NCBI GenBank assembly: GCA_964582475.1
Contig: CAZOQS010000005.1
Location: forward strand, 1-64,000
Direction: 5' to 3'
DNA length: 64,000 bases
DNA from: JAGOTP01 sp964582475
GTDB lineage: Bacteria; Patescibacteriota; Patescibacteriia; 2-12-FULL-60-25
Shown here: piece by piece, positions 1 through 7,925 of the stretch
How positions within the stretch are numbered: position 1 is the stretch's first letter
Layout of the letters: each line of letters opens with the position of its first letter
Program-made: the position numbers and the translations under genes
The notes under the pieces: model-generated
The model's database searches: none
The model's input: the letters and a program-made list of their open reading frames with translations, nothing else
Told to the model about the DNA's origin: nothing

Positions 1-521
1 CGCTTGGACCACTGTGGTGCGCGACGCGCTTTCTTCAAACCGAACTTCTTACGTTCCTTGGCACGTGGATCACGTGTGAGGTTTCCCATCTTTTTCAGCG
101 TTTTGCGCCAAACTGGGTTGAGCTCGATGAGGGCACGGGACAACCCAAGACGCAACGCGTCGGCCTGACCACGAACACCACCACCCTGAGCGTCAGCGGA
201 GATATCCACAGCTCCTTCTAACCCAACCGCTTGGAGAGTACCGGTGATCAAGTTGCGGAGCTCAAGTGGACCAAAGTAGTCTTCGAGTGGACGTCCGTTA
301 ACCGTGATCTGACCCGATCCCTTCTTAAACAAACGAACCTTCGAGACCGATGTCTTGCGGCGACCGAGCGCGTAAATATATTCGCCGGTTGGAGCAACCA
401 ATTCAGCCTTCGTTTCTTCGGCAGCTGCTTTCGCAGGGGCCTTTTTTGCACGTGGTGCGCGAGGAGCCTTTGGCTTGGCCTCGACGGCGACGTCTCCCGT
501 TGTGACTTCTGTCGTGTCCAT
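1..521 (-). CDS. rpsI: 30S ribosomal protein S9 (last base and stop codon lie outside the window)
   Basis: S9 sits in the head of the small ribosomal subunit, its C-terminal tail reaching the P-site tRNA. The frame reads through to the first base of the window and ends in KKARRAPQWSKR, the family's C-terminal signature, so only one base of the last codon and the stop are cut off. The conserved core starts near residue 47 with YIYALGRRKTSVSKVRLF. Before it is an Ala/Lys/Pro-rich extension of about 45 residues, making the protein ~174 aa against the usual ~130. The ATG at 521 follows a T and lies 3 nt after the rplM stop. It is the last visible gene of the infA-rpoA-rplM-rpsI operon. Confidence 0.95.
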   Translation of the reverse strand, partial: MDTTEVTTGDVAVEAKPKAPRAPRAKKAPAKAAAEETKAELVAPTGEYIYALGRRKTSVSKVRLFKKGSGQITVNGRPLEDYFGPLELRNLITGTLQAVGLEGAVDISADAQGGGVRGQADALRLGLSRALIELNPVWRKTLKKMGNLTRDPRAKERKKFGLKKARRAPQWSK

Positions 522-524
522 AGA

Positions 525-914
525 TTATTTGACGATAATGAGGCGAGCCATGCGGTCGGCTTGCGTACGATTCTTTGGCAACATGTACTTGACCGCGTGG
601 CGAAGAATCTCACCTGGCTTGTCAACCTGAAGCTTCGCAACAGGCAAGCGTTTGATCCCACTTGGGCGGTTAGACGAGCGGAACAAGACCTTCTGTTCCA
701 TCTTCTTTCCCGTGTATTCAAGCTTGTCGGCGTTGAGTACGCGAACCGTTGCTCCGCAGTCGATGTGAGGAATGTAGTCTGGCTTGTTCTTGCCCATCAA
801 AATCTCGGCAATTTCGCAAGCCAAACGACCAACCACGCGACCAGCGGCATCGATCGTGACTACTTCACGGACGAACTTTTTAGCAACAACCTTCTTTTTG
901 GTAATGGTAGGCAT
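525..914 (-). CDS. rplM: 50S ribosomal protein L13
   Basis: L13 is an early-assembly protein of the large subunit. The 129-aa product has the family core, including DAAGRVVGRLA near residue 23 and the VRVLNADKLEYTGKK stretch. It is somewhat shorter than the usual ~142 aa. The gene is directly followed by rpsI, the universal L13-S9 pair, and preceded by rplQ with a 3-nt spacer (TAAGCTATG in coding sense), so coupled translation within one operon is likely. No Shine-Dalgarno is visible. Confidence 0.96.
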   Translation of the reverse strand: MPTITKKKVVAKKFVREVVTIDAAGRVVGRLACEIAEILMGKNKPDYIPHIDCGATVRVLNADKLEYTGKKMEQKVLFRSSNRPSGIKRLPVAKLQVDKPGEILRHAVKYMLPKNRTQADRMARLIIVK

Positions 915-917
915 AGC

Positions 918-1271
918 TTAGACAACAAGTTGAATCTGGGCCATTTCCGCACCATCCCCCTTGCGGACGCCAAGCTTAATAATGCGCGTGTAGCCACCTG
1001 GACGCGTCGCGTAGCGTGGACCAAGCTCTTCCAAGACCTTGTTCACCGCTGTTTCTGTCATGAGCACCTTCAAGAGCTGACGGCGGTTCATAAGAGACTT
1101 CACACGACCACGCGTGATGATCTTTTCGACCATTGGACGCACAGCCTTCGCTTTGGCCAGCGTGGTATTTACATGCTCATGAATCAGCACGGAGGTCGCC
1201 AAGTTGCGCAACAATGCGCGACGGGGGCCCGCCTTGCGATCAAGTTTTGTTCCTGTCTTACGATGTCGCAT
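918..1271 (-). CDS. rplQ: 50S ribosomal protein L17
   Basis: L17 lines the polypeptide exit region of the large subunit. The 117-aa product has the standard length and the diagnostic N-terminus MRHRKTGTKLDRKAGPRRAL, then RGRVKSLMNRR-type basic segments and a C-terminal beta region. It lies just after rpoA (24 nt apart), as in almost all bacteria, and before rplM. The ATG at 1271 is preceded by TT. Confidence 0.97.
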   Translation of the reverse strand: MRHRKTGTKLDRKAGPRRALLRNLATSVLIHEHVNTTLAKAKAVRPMVEKIITRGRVKSLMNRRQLLKVLMTETAVNKVLEELGPRYATRPGGYTRIIKLGVRKGDGAEMAQIQLVV

Positions 1272-1295
1272 AATAGGTTAGAAATGGGGTGGTTC

Positions 1296-2003
1296 TTAGG
1301 CAGCCTCCGTATAGGAGATCTCCTTTAGAACGTTCACGTAATCATTGAGAATTCCGACGCCCTGGTTGACGGCATCAACAGGATCAAGACTTCCGTCTGT
1401 TTCAATCTTCAAGACAAGCTTATCGTAGTCCGTCTTGTCTCCCACACGAGTGGCTTCAACTTTGTACGAGACGTTGACGACAGGGCTGTAGAACGCGTCG
1501 ACAGCGATCGTTCCGAGCTCGAGCTTTTCTTTCAAGCGCTCTTCGGTTGGACGGTAGCCACGCCCTTTCCCGATCCAGACTTCCATGTCGAAGTTCGCTG
1601 TACCTTCTGTAAGCGTTGCGATGTGCAGATCTGGGTTCACGATCTCAACCAAGGCATCCTTGGAGAAATCTGCGGCTGTAACGGTGCGATTCCCCTTCAC
1701 CGACAAGGACAATTTGACTGGTTCATCCGAGAACACCTTTGCTCGGAGAAGTTTGAGGTTCAAGATGATCTCAAGAATATCCTCCTTTACGTGAGGAGCG
1801 GTGGAGAATTCATGGTCAACACCCTTGATACGAACCGCGATAACGGCTGCACCAGAGAGTGAAGAAAGGAGCACGCGGCGAAGCGCATTTCCGAGCGTCG
1901 TTCCGTATCCTTGCGCGCAAGGCTCGACAACCAGTACCCCCTCATGTGGGCGATCACCACGCATGAATTGAATTTTGTTGGGCAGCAAAAGGGGTTCCAA
2001 CAT
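1296..2003 (-). CDS. rpoA: RNA polymerase alpha subunit, N-terminal domain only
   Basis: Alpha dimerises to nucleate RNA polymerase assembly. The 235-aa product contains the full N-terminal domain: EPCAQGYGTTLGNALRRVLL near residue 32 is the dimer/beta-contact signature, and VDAFYSPVVNVSYKVEATRV near residue 185 completes it. It stops at YTEAA just where the flexible linker to the C-terminal domain would begin. rplQ starts 24 nt later, so there is no room for a frameshifted C-terminal domain. The start was chosen at 2003 (MLEPLLLP, preceded by T), 19 nt after rpsD; the longer frame to 2045 would overlap rpsD. Without the C-terminal domain, UP-element binding and the activator contacts made by that domain cannot operate. 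Confidence 0.95.
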   Translation of the reverse strand: MLEPLLLPNKIQFMRGDRPHEGVLVVEPCAQGYGTTLGNALRRVLLSSLSGAAVIAVRIKGVDHEFSTAPHVKEDILEIILNLKLLRAKVFSDEPVKLSLSVKGNRTVTAADFSKDALVEIVNPDLHIATLTEGTANFDMEVWIGKGRGYRPTEERLKEKLELGTIAVDAFYSPVVNVSYKVEATRVGDKTDYDKLVLKIETDGSLDPVDAVNQGVGILNDYVNVLKEISYTEAA

Positions 2004-2022
2004 AGGTAAGGAAGAAGAGGGA

Positions 2023-2640
2023 TTATTGACGCGAATAGAACTCAACGATGAGCTTGACGTCGAATGGTTGCTGCAAATCCTGACCAGCCGGAATAGAAGT
2101 TACCTGCGCAGCGCGTTCTGCACCGCGTACAGCAACCCAGGATGGGGCTTCCCGTGTCGTCAATCCGTCCTCGATCCCCTTCCACAACACCTTCTTCAAC
2201 TTATTCTCACGCAACGAGATTGTATCACCAACACGTACACGGTACGAGGCAACGTTCACTTTCTTGCCGTTCACATTGAAGTGGGCGTGTGAAACCGCCT
2301 GACGAGCTGCGGCGCGTGTTTTGGCAAAACCAGCACGGTAGACCAAGTTATCCAAACGACGTTCGAGGAGCGAGATGAGCGTTTGACCGGAGTCTCCACG
2401 CTTTGACACCGCTTCGTCGAACAAGTTACGGAACTGACGCTCACTGAGCGCGTAGATACGCTTTGCCTTTTGCTTTTCACGCAACTGCTTTCCGTAGTCC
2501 GTAAGACGGGTACGGCTCGTTGGGCCGTGCACACCTGGAGCATAGGGGCGACGTGCCAATGCTTTCGCGTGAGCGGTGCGGTCCGAAAGCGCGATTCCTT
2601 CGCGGCGAGAGTGTTTCGCCAAGATTTTTAGAGTCTTCAT
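2023..2640 (-). CDS. rpsD: 30S ribosomal protein S4
   Basis: S4 is a primary 16S rRNA-binding protein that nucleates 30S assembly. The 205-aa product has the S4 N-terminal region (YAPGVHGPTSRTRLTDYGKQ near residue 32) and the S4 RNA-binding fold (RRLDNLVYRAGFAKTRAAAR near residue 92, then HAHFNVNGKKV). The N-terminus lacks the four-cysteine zinc site found in some S4 proteins, so it is a zinc-free form. It lies between rpsK and rpoA. The ATG at 2640 sits in a TTTTTATG context with no Shine-Dalgarno. Confidence 0.97.
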   Translation of the reverse strand: MKTLKILAKHSRREGIALSDRTAHAKALARRPYAPGVHGPTSRTRLTDYGKQLREKQKAKRIYALSERQFRNLFDEAVSKRGDSGQTLISLLERRLDNLVYRAGFAKTRAAARQAVSHAHFNVNGKKVNVASYRVRVGDTISLRENKLKKVLWKGIEDGLTTREAPSWVAVRGAERAAQVTSIPAGQDLQQPFDVKLIVEFYSRQ

Positions 2641-2664
2641 AAAAAGTATCTGTTCAGAAGAACG

Positions 2665-3129
2665 TTAGACACGACGGGCGCGCGGTGGGCGGCAACCGTT
2701 ATGAGGGACTGGGGTGATGTCCTTGATGGTCAGAACGTTCAATCCGTTGGCGTTGAGCGCACGAAGAGCTCCTTCGCGACCCTGTCCAGGACCTGTGATA
2801 TAGACATTTACGTCCTTGAGACCGATGTCCTGAATCTTCTCCGTCAAAGTACGCACGATCACGGAAGCGGCGTAAGGAGTCGACTTTTTTGGACCACGGA
2901 ATCCAGCAACACCGGCGCTGCACCAGCCGAGAACGTTGCCGTTCATGTCGGTCGCGCTGACGATCGTGTTGTTGTATGTAGCTTGAATGTAAATCTTACC
3001 CTGAGAAATCTGAGGGCGAGCTTTCTTGCTAGCTGTCTTCTTGGATTTGGACTTAACGGTCTTGTCTGCCTTAGCGGTTTTTGCCGCAGGCTCAGTAGAG
3101 GACGTCAAGTTCTTGGCTTCATCGGACAT
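2665..3129 (-). CDS. rpsK: 30S ribosomal protein S11
   Basis: S11 forms part of the 30S platform next to the mRNA exit. The conserved core runs from about residue 42 (GKIYIQATYNNTIVSATD) to the C-terminal NGCRPPRARRV. The first ~40 residues are a Lys/Ala/Ser-rich low-complexity extension, so the protein is 154 aa against the usual ~130; S9 in the same operon has a similar extension. The start at 3129 is preceded by CT and lies 28 nt after rpsM. Confidence 0.97.
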   Translation of the reverse strand: MSDEAKNLTSSTEPAAKTAKADKTVKSKSKKTASKKARPQISQGKIYIQATYNNTIVSATDMNGNVLGWCSAGVAGFRGPKKSTPYAASVIVRTLTEKIQDIGLKDVNVYITGPGQGREGALRALNANGLNVLTIKDITPVPHNGCRPPRARRV

Positions 3130-3157
3130 AGAATGTCGAGAGGTCTAGAATATGGGA

Positions 3158-3544
3158 TTATGTCTTTTCAAGTTTGCGCTTTCCGGATCCCATTGTCTTA
3201 CGGACGTTGCCGCGAACAGTACGGGAGTTGGTCACGGTGCGCTGGCCACGAACCGGGAGGTTCTTGATGTGGCGCGTGCCGCGGTAGCAGCCGATTTCTT
3301 TCAAACGCTTGATGTGAGAGAGCACTTCGCGCTTGAGGTCACCCTCGACACGATAGTTCTTTTCCACTTCGTCACGAAGCGTGTTGGCTTGAAGCTCCGT
3401 CAGATCTTTGACACGGATGTCAGGGGAGACCTTGGTAGCTGCAAGGATTTTTTTGACGGTCGTTGGACCGATGCCATACACGTAGGTCAGAGCGACCTCG
3501 ATGCGCTTGGCGCTAGGGAGAGTGACACCTGCAATACGAGCCAT
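3158..3544 (-). CDS. rpsM: 30S ribosomal protein S13
   Basis: S13 is in the 30S head and forms bridges to the 50S subunit and contacts with P-site tRNA. The 128-aa product begins MARIAGVTLPSAKRIEVALT, the standard S13 start, and has the helix-two-turn-helix region and the basic tail (RHIKNLPVRGQRT, residues ~92-104). It follows rpmJ with a two-base spacer (TAACTATG in coding sense), a geometry that suits re-initiation by the terminating ribosome. Confidence 0.97.
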   Translation of the reverse strand: MARIAGVTLPSAKRIEVALTYVYGIGPTTVKKILAATKVSPDIRVKDLTELQANTLRDEVEKNYRVEGDLKREVLSHIKRLKEIGCYRGTRHIKNLPVRGQRTVTNSRTVRGNVRKTMGSGKRKLEKT

Positions 3545-3546
3545 AG

Positions 3547-3663
3547 TTAGCCTTGGCGTTGCTTATGTTTAGGATTCTTCGGACAGATAACATGCACTCG
3601 GCCTTTGCGGCGGAGTACCTGACAATCGCGACACATGGATTTCACAGAGGACCGTACCTTCAT
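3547..3663 (-). CDS. rpmJ: 50S ribosomal protein L36 (38 aa)
   Basis: This short gene, read directly from the sequence, encodes a 38-aa protein starting MKVRSSVKSMCRDCQVLRRK and ending QRQG. Cysteines at residues 11, 14 and 27 and a histidine at 32 form the zinc-binding set of the zinc-containing L36 type. Position between infA and rpsM is the classic one. The ATG follows TTT; the stop TAA is two bases before the rpsM ATG. Confidence 0.95.
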   Translation of the reverse strand: MKVRSSVKSMCRDCQVLRRKGRVHVICPKNPKHKQRQG

Positions 3664-3681
3664 AAAAGTGTAATTCGTGGG

Positions 3682-3915
3682 CTATAATCTATAGGTGATT
3701 CGACCTTTTGTCAAATCGTAAGGCGTCATTTCGACCTGAACTTCGTCCCCTGGAGTGAGGCGGATGCGGTTCATCCGCATCTTGCCGGAGAGGTGACACA
3801 AGATGACTTGGCCATTTTCGAGTTTTACGCGGAAGCTTGTTGCAGGGAGGTTTTCGATAACCGTACCTTTAACGACCACGAAATCGCGATTCGCAGCTGT
3901 TGGGCTACCGGCCAT
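3682..3915 (-). CDS. infA: Translation initiation factor IF-1
   Basis: IF-1 is a one-domain OB-fold protein that occupies the ribosomal A site during initiation. The 77-aa product contains VVVKGTVIENLPATSFRVKL, then GKMRMNRIRLTPGDEVQVE and ends DLTKGRITYRL, all family hallmarks. It is the first gene of the ribosomal operon: a sigma-70-like promoter lies just upstream (3973-4001). Confidence 0.97.
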   Translation of the reverse strand: MAGSPTAANRDFVVVKGTVIENLPATSFRVKLENGQVILCHLSGKMRMNRIRLTPGDEVQVEMTPYDLTKGRITYRL

Positions 3916-3972
3916 AGGAAAAACGGGATAACATGATGAAGAGTAAGAAGCTAAAGATAAAAATTTAAGCTA

Positions 3973-4001
3973 AAATTACATGATTCGTACCACTCTGTCA
4001 A
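3973..4001 (-). promoter_or_regulatory. Sigma-70-type promoter for the infA-rpsI operon
   Basis: On the minus strand TTGACA (3996-4001) is followed after exactly 17 nt by TAATTT (3973-3978). The -35 box is a perfect consensus and overlaps the stop codon of the upstream MFS gene. Transcription would start near 3966, leaving a leader of about 50 nt before infA. Confidence 0.6.
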
Positions 4002-5224
4002 AGGGGTGCTGGGGATGTTTTTTGGGTGGTTGATTCCAAATCCTTTTGACGAATTGGGAAGAAAAACAGCACAACCAAGCACAAAATGATACAAAGACCA
4101 TAGACAAGCCTCGGATCTCGCAACGCGAGATATCCTGAAAGCAACAACAGCGGGATGTCCAAGAGCGCCTTTAGAACGTAGAGGTTCGAGAGCGTCGTCG
4201 CCCGACTTCGGGACTGAATCCGCTGATTCATAGCGTGAGAGAAGACAGGTTCCCGGATACTTGAGAAGAGGACGGCCATAAGGGAACCGATAAAAACAGG
4301 GGCCGGATGAGCAAACAGCAGGGCCAACGCCAAGCCGCCAAGGGTCAAGAGAACCGTCGATCCAAGCAAGCGGATCGATCCGAGATAGCCCTCTAACCGG
4401 TCGATATGCCAATGCGAGGTAAAAAGGACTAGGTGAAAGACGAAGTAGAAGACGGAAAACCAACGGACATCGATCCCCAGATTCGCGAGATACAGTTGAT
4501 AGATTCGCCAAATCAGGAAGCTGGCTACAAACATCGTAATCTTGTTCAGGGCTGCTCGCATCAAAAAAGGCTCTTCGCGAATTGTTCGAAGACTCTCCTT
4601 AAAAATACCTTCTTCTTGCGTTAAGACGCTGCGGACATGCTTTGGCTCGATCAGGAAAAATAGAAGGATGAAGGCGATGATCTGAGCAAAAATATCGATC
4701 CCGATGACGATCTGGAACTGGCGCTCAAGTAAATCTTTCGCGATCCAGGCTCCCAACGGCGGAAAGATGATTTTCATCATCTGACGGGCAGACTGCAGAC
4801 GACCATTCTGTTTTGTCATCCCCTGCTCATCCCCCAGCTCCTTCAAGCCATCATAGAGGATCGCTTCTTCTGTTCCTGAAAAACAGGAGAACCCAAACGA
4901 CATAAGCAAAAACTGAAGACAGAATTGCCAGAATCCGTGAGCATACAAAGCGGCGACCGAAGAAAATATCGTAATACAGGCACCGAGCAGCATCGTACGC
5001 TTCCGGCCAAAACGGTCCGCGAGGTACCCCGTTGGAATTTCAAACAAGAGCGTCCCGATCGACCACGCAATACTGAGGTAAAAAATTTGGTCGATGCGTA
5101 CTCCTCGGTTCAGATAAAAAAGCGCGATGATGGCATTCAAAGCCTTCAATTCCAAACAAGCACGCGCCCAAAAGAGTAGGCGTGGGTTGCGCTTCAGTCG
5201 CGCCAGGCGATCCAGGCGATCCAT
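3998..5224 (-). CDS. Major facilitator superfamily transporter
   Basis: A 408-aa polytopic inner-membrane protein with about 12 hydrophobic segments. The loop after the second segment carries GYLADRFGRKRTMLLG (residues ~66-81), the MFS motif A; the second half has a weaker pseudo-repeat. The substrate cannot be read from sequence; an exporter or drug-efflux-like role is only a guess. It begins 3 nt after the alaS stop (TAAGATATG), so the two are probably co-transcribed. It ends in TGA, which shows UGA is a stop codon here. Confidence 0.85.
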   Translation of the reverse strand: MDRLDRLARLKRNPRLLFWARACLELKALNAIIALFYLNRGVRIDQIFYLSIAWSIGTLLFEIPTGYLADRFGRKRTMLLGACITIFSSVAALYAHGFWQFCLQFLLMSFGFSCFSGTEEAILYDGLKELGDEQGMTKQNGRLQSARQMMKIIFPPLGAWIAKDLLERQFQIVIGIDIFAQIIAFILLFFLIEPKHVRSVLTQEEGIFKESLRTIREEPFLMRAALNKITMFVASFLIWRIYQLYLANLGIDVRWFSVFYFVFHLVLFTSHWHIDRLEGYLGSIRLLGSTVLLTLGGLALALLFAHPAPVFIGSLMAVLFSSIREPVFSHAMNQRIQSRSRATTLSNLYVLKALLDIPLLLLSGYLALRDPRLVYGLCIILCLVVLFFFPIRQKDLESTTQKTSPAPL

Positions 5225-5227
5225 ATC

Positions 5228-7123
5228 TTATACTTTTGGACCCGTCACTTCTGCTTTGATACGTCGTACGCCGGCAGACACGGCTTCTTCTTTTTGAATC
5301 TTAAACGAACCAAGCTCGCCGGTATGAGTGACGTGTGGGCCACCACAAATTTCTTTACTGAAATAGCCACGTGCTTCGTCGCCAACGGAATAGACCTTGA
5401 TCTTTCCAGCGACCTGAGCATATTTATCCTCAAAATAGCCGAGCGCGCCCGTGCTCTTCGCTTCTTCGGTCGTGTGCTCACTGCAGGCAACGGGGAAATC
5501 TTTTTCAATCGCTTCGTTCACCTGGCGTTCAACTTCTGTGATTTCTTCTGGTGTCATCTTTTGTGGATGCGAGAAATCGAAGCGCAGACGCTCGGCCGTG
5601 ATGTTCGAGCCTTTTTGCTGAACGTGCTCTCCGAGAACATTTTTCAAGGCACGGTGCAGCAAGTGGGTTGCGGTGTGGAGACGAGTGGTTTCGGCTGACT
5701 GGTCTGCAAGACCTCCTTTGAAGGCGCCTGCGGAAGACGTACGCGAGAGCTCCTGATGTTTTTTGAATTCGGATTCAAAGGCTTGGCGATCGACTTGCAA
5801 GCCTTTTTCGAGCACGAACTCTTCCGTAAGCTCCCAAGGGAAGCCATAGGTTGAGAACAATACGAAGGCCTGCTCACCCGTGAGCGTGCCGCCCTGGAGC
5901 ATCCGTTCAGCTTCACGCAATCCTTTTTCGAGTGTCTTTGAGAATTTCTCTTCTTCTTTTGCAATCTCCGCAAGAATAAACTCACGCTTTTCAGCGAGCT
6001 CAATGTAATGACCGGAGAAGGTATCGATCACGATCTGTGCGACGGTCGGAGCGAAGTTACTCACGCCCAAACGACGCCCTTCGCGAATCGCACGACGAAG
6101 CAAACGGCGAACGACATAGCCCTGACCCACATTTGAGGGAACAACGCCACGAGGATCGCCGATGATAAAGGTCGCGGCCTTAATATGATCAGCAGCGATG
6201 CGGAAGGCGCGTGTCACGATCGGATCTGAGTCGTAGGCTTTTCCGGAAAAAGTTTCGAGCTTCGAAATGATCTGAGCCAATCCATCCGTGTGGAAGATAT
6301 CTGGATCATTATTCAGAGCCATCAGAATGCGTTCGAGGCCGCCTCCGAAGTCGACGTTTGGTTGAGGGAGTTTTTCGAAACCGGCTTCCGTTTTCTGATA
6401 CTGCATGAAGACGTTGTTGCCGATTTCAAGGAAACGTCCACAGTCACAGTTCACATGGCAAGGTTCATTCGCCCACTGAGATTGCTCGTGAAGCCTCCGT
6501 TCAGCACCAAAGTCCCAGAACATTTCTGTATCTGGCCCACCTGGCTCACCAACCGGCATTTTATTCGGGACGCCTGCACGTGACCACCAGTTCTTTTTCT
6601 CGTTGTAATAAAATATTCTCTGACCAGGCTTCATTCCGTCCTTCTCTGCATCTTCCCCTACCTCAGCGCTCACGCCTTTCGTAGCAAAACAGTCCTGCCA
6701 GAGCTTCACCGCTTCTTCATCACGTGGAATACCGAGGGCATCGTTTCCACGGAACACCGTTACATAAAAACGAGATGGATCGAGCTTCAAAGTGTCAAAC
6801 AAAAAAGAAAACATCCAAGGAACCTGCTCCTGCTTGAAATAATCGCCGAGCGACCAGTTCCCCAACATCTCAAAGTTGGTGATGTGACGGTTGTCCCCTA
6901 CCTCTTCGATATCCTGAGCGCGAAAACATTTTTGCGAGTCGACCAGACGCCGGCCCTGTGGATGCGGCTGACCCAACAGATACGGAACCATCGGCTGCAT
7001 ACCGGAGCCGGTGAAGAGGGTCGTCGGATCGTTCTCAGGCAAAAGGGATGCCGAAGGCAGAATCACGTGTCCGTGATTCGCAAAGAACTGGAGATAGGCC
7101 GATCGAAGCTCAGACAGGGTCAT
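5228..7123 (-). CDS. alaS: Alanyl-tRNA synthetase lacking the C-Ala domain
   Basis: Charges tRNA-Ala with alanine in the cytoplasm. The 631-aa protein has the class II catalytic core (GSGMQPMVPYLLG near residue 39; FGGGLERILMAL near 261), the tRNA-recognition helices and the editing domain, with its zinc-ligand motifs HTATH and CGGPH. It ends right after the editing domain at VTGPKV. The usual C-terminal C-Ala/DHHA1 domain is absent: common bacterial enzymes have ~850-880 aa. The next gene starts 3 nt later, so this is not a missed frameshift. The start was chosen at 7123 (MTLSELRSAYL, TATG context); the open frame runs 72 nt further but overlaps the upstream gene. Confidence 0.96.
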   Translation of the reverse strand: MTLSELRSAYLQFFANHGHVILPSASLLPENDPTTLFTGSGMQPMVPYLLGQPHPQGRRLVDSQKCFRAQDIEEVGDNRHITNFEMLGNWSLGDYFKQEQVPWMFSFLFDTLKLDPSRFYVTVFRGNDALGIPRDEEAVKLWQDCFATKGVSAEVGEDAEKDGMKPGQRIFYYNEKKNWWSRAGVPNKMPVGEPGGPDTEMFWDFGAERRLHEQSQWANEPCHVNCDCGRFLEIGNNVFMQYQKTEAGFEKLPQPNVDFGGGLERILMALNNDPDIFHTDGLAQIISKLETFSGKAYDSDPIVTRAFRIAADHIKAATFIIGDPRGVVPSNVGQGYVVRRLLRRAIREGRRLGVSNFAPTVAQIVIDTFSGHYIELAEKREFILAEIAKEEEKFSKTLEKGLREAERMLQGGTLTGEQAFVLFSTYGFPWELTEEFVLEKGLQVDRQAFESEFKKHQELSRTSSAGAFKGGLADQSAETTRLHTATHLLHRALKNVLGEHVQQKGSNITAERLRFDFSHPQKMTPEEITEVERQVNEAIEKDFPVACSEHTTEEAKSTGALGYFEDKYAQVAGKIKVYSVGDEARGYFSKEICGGPHVTHTGELGSFKIQKEEAVSAGVRRIKAEVTGPKV

Positions 7124-7160
7124 AGGAGTTACGTGAGAATACTGTGTTTTCTGCTCCGAA

Positions 7161-7913
7161 TCAAGCTTGTTTAGGGAGTGCGAGCTGAGATCCAAACGTT
7201 CGCTGACTCAACGATTCGGCTTGATTGGCGAAGACTTTCAAGAGAGAAGGGTCAAGTTCCGGGGAGGCGCCTGGCTTCCACGCAAAAATCAGAAAGGCTC
7301 GCGTTTCATGTGGCATATCCGAAGGAACAACCAATAGGTCTCTTCCCTGAGCGTTTCGAATAAACGCATGAGTAACCCCCTGTTCGAGCACCGCTCGTAG
7401 GTCTTTATTTGCAACCCCGACAACCGCTCCACCTTGAGCAACATGCCAGAATTCATGCGCCGTACGTAAGTGCGGCAGCTCAATGAAACGAAGGAGCACG
7501 GCCTCCGCATCGGCCGCCGCGGCTGCGTGAGAGACCAGGGCTCCAAACAATTCACGTACCACCTTCTTCTCCCCCAATCCAACAGAGGCATCATTCGCAA
7601 CACGTTTTAAGAGCTCGAGCTTCCGGTTCATCGAGCCAATATAGGCGTATGACTCAATTAATTCAGATTTTACGCGCAAGTACTCATCTTGCACCTGCTC
7701 CTGCTCTCGTTCGCGACCTTCCATCAGGCGCTCGTAGGTAGTGAAGACGAGCAACCCCGCCAATCCAAAGATAAAGATAGTCAATTCTTCGAGCGCTGTT
7801 TCAGAGAGACCGAAGTACCCTCGTGTATAGATGGATGGTGACAGAACAGCCAGAGCAAAGCAGACAAGATACACGAGATAGATCCATTCCAACCGGAGCG
7901 GACGACTGATCAT
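7161..7913 (-). CDS. Membrane protein with coiled coil and GAF-like domain, function unknown
   Basis: A 250-aa protein with two N-terminal membrane segments (residues ~10-28 and ~43-62), a charged helical stretch likely to form a coiled coil (~65-112, rich in E, R, Q and L), and a C-terminal globular domain (~115-240) whose alternation of hydrophobic strands (AVLLRFIEL, DLLVVPSDM, AFLIFAWKPG) resembles GAF sensor domains. There is no kinase or other output domain, so it is at most a sensory adaptor. It sits between mnmA (12 nt) and alaS (37 nt) in a co-oriented run. Family not recognised. Confidence 0.75.
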   Translation of the reverse strand: MISRPLRLEWIYLVYLVCFALAVLSPSIYTRGYFGLSETALEELTIFIFGLAGLLVFTTYERLMEGREREQEQVQDEYLRVKSELIESYAYIGSMNRKLELLKRVANDASVGLGEKKVVRELFGALVSHAAAAADAEAVLLRFIELPHLRTAHEFWHVAQGGAVVGVANKDLRAVLEQGVTHAFIRNAQGRDLLVVPSDMPHETRAFLIFAWKPGASPELDPSLLKVFANQAESLSQRTFGSQLALPKQA

Positions 7914-7925
7914 AAATAATTCCGG

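Noticed and set aside
231..1328. 365-aa plus-strand frame across rpsI, rplM and rplQ
   Set aside because: Antisense shadow of three certain ribosomal protein genes; no recognisable domain and biased composition.
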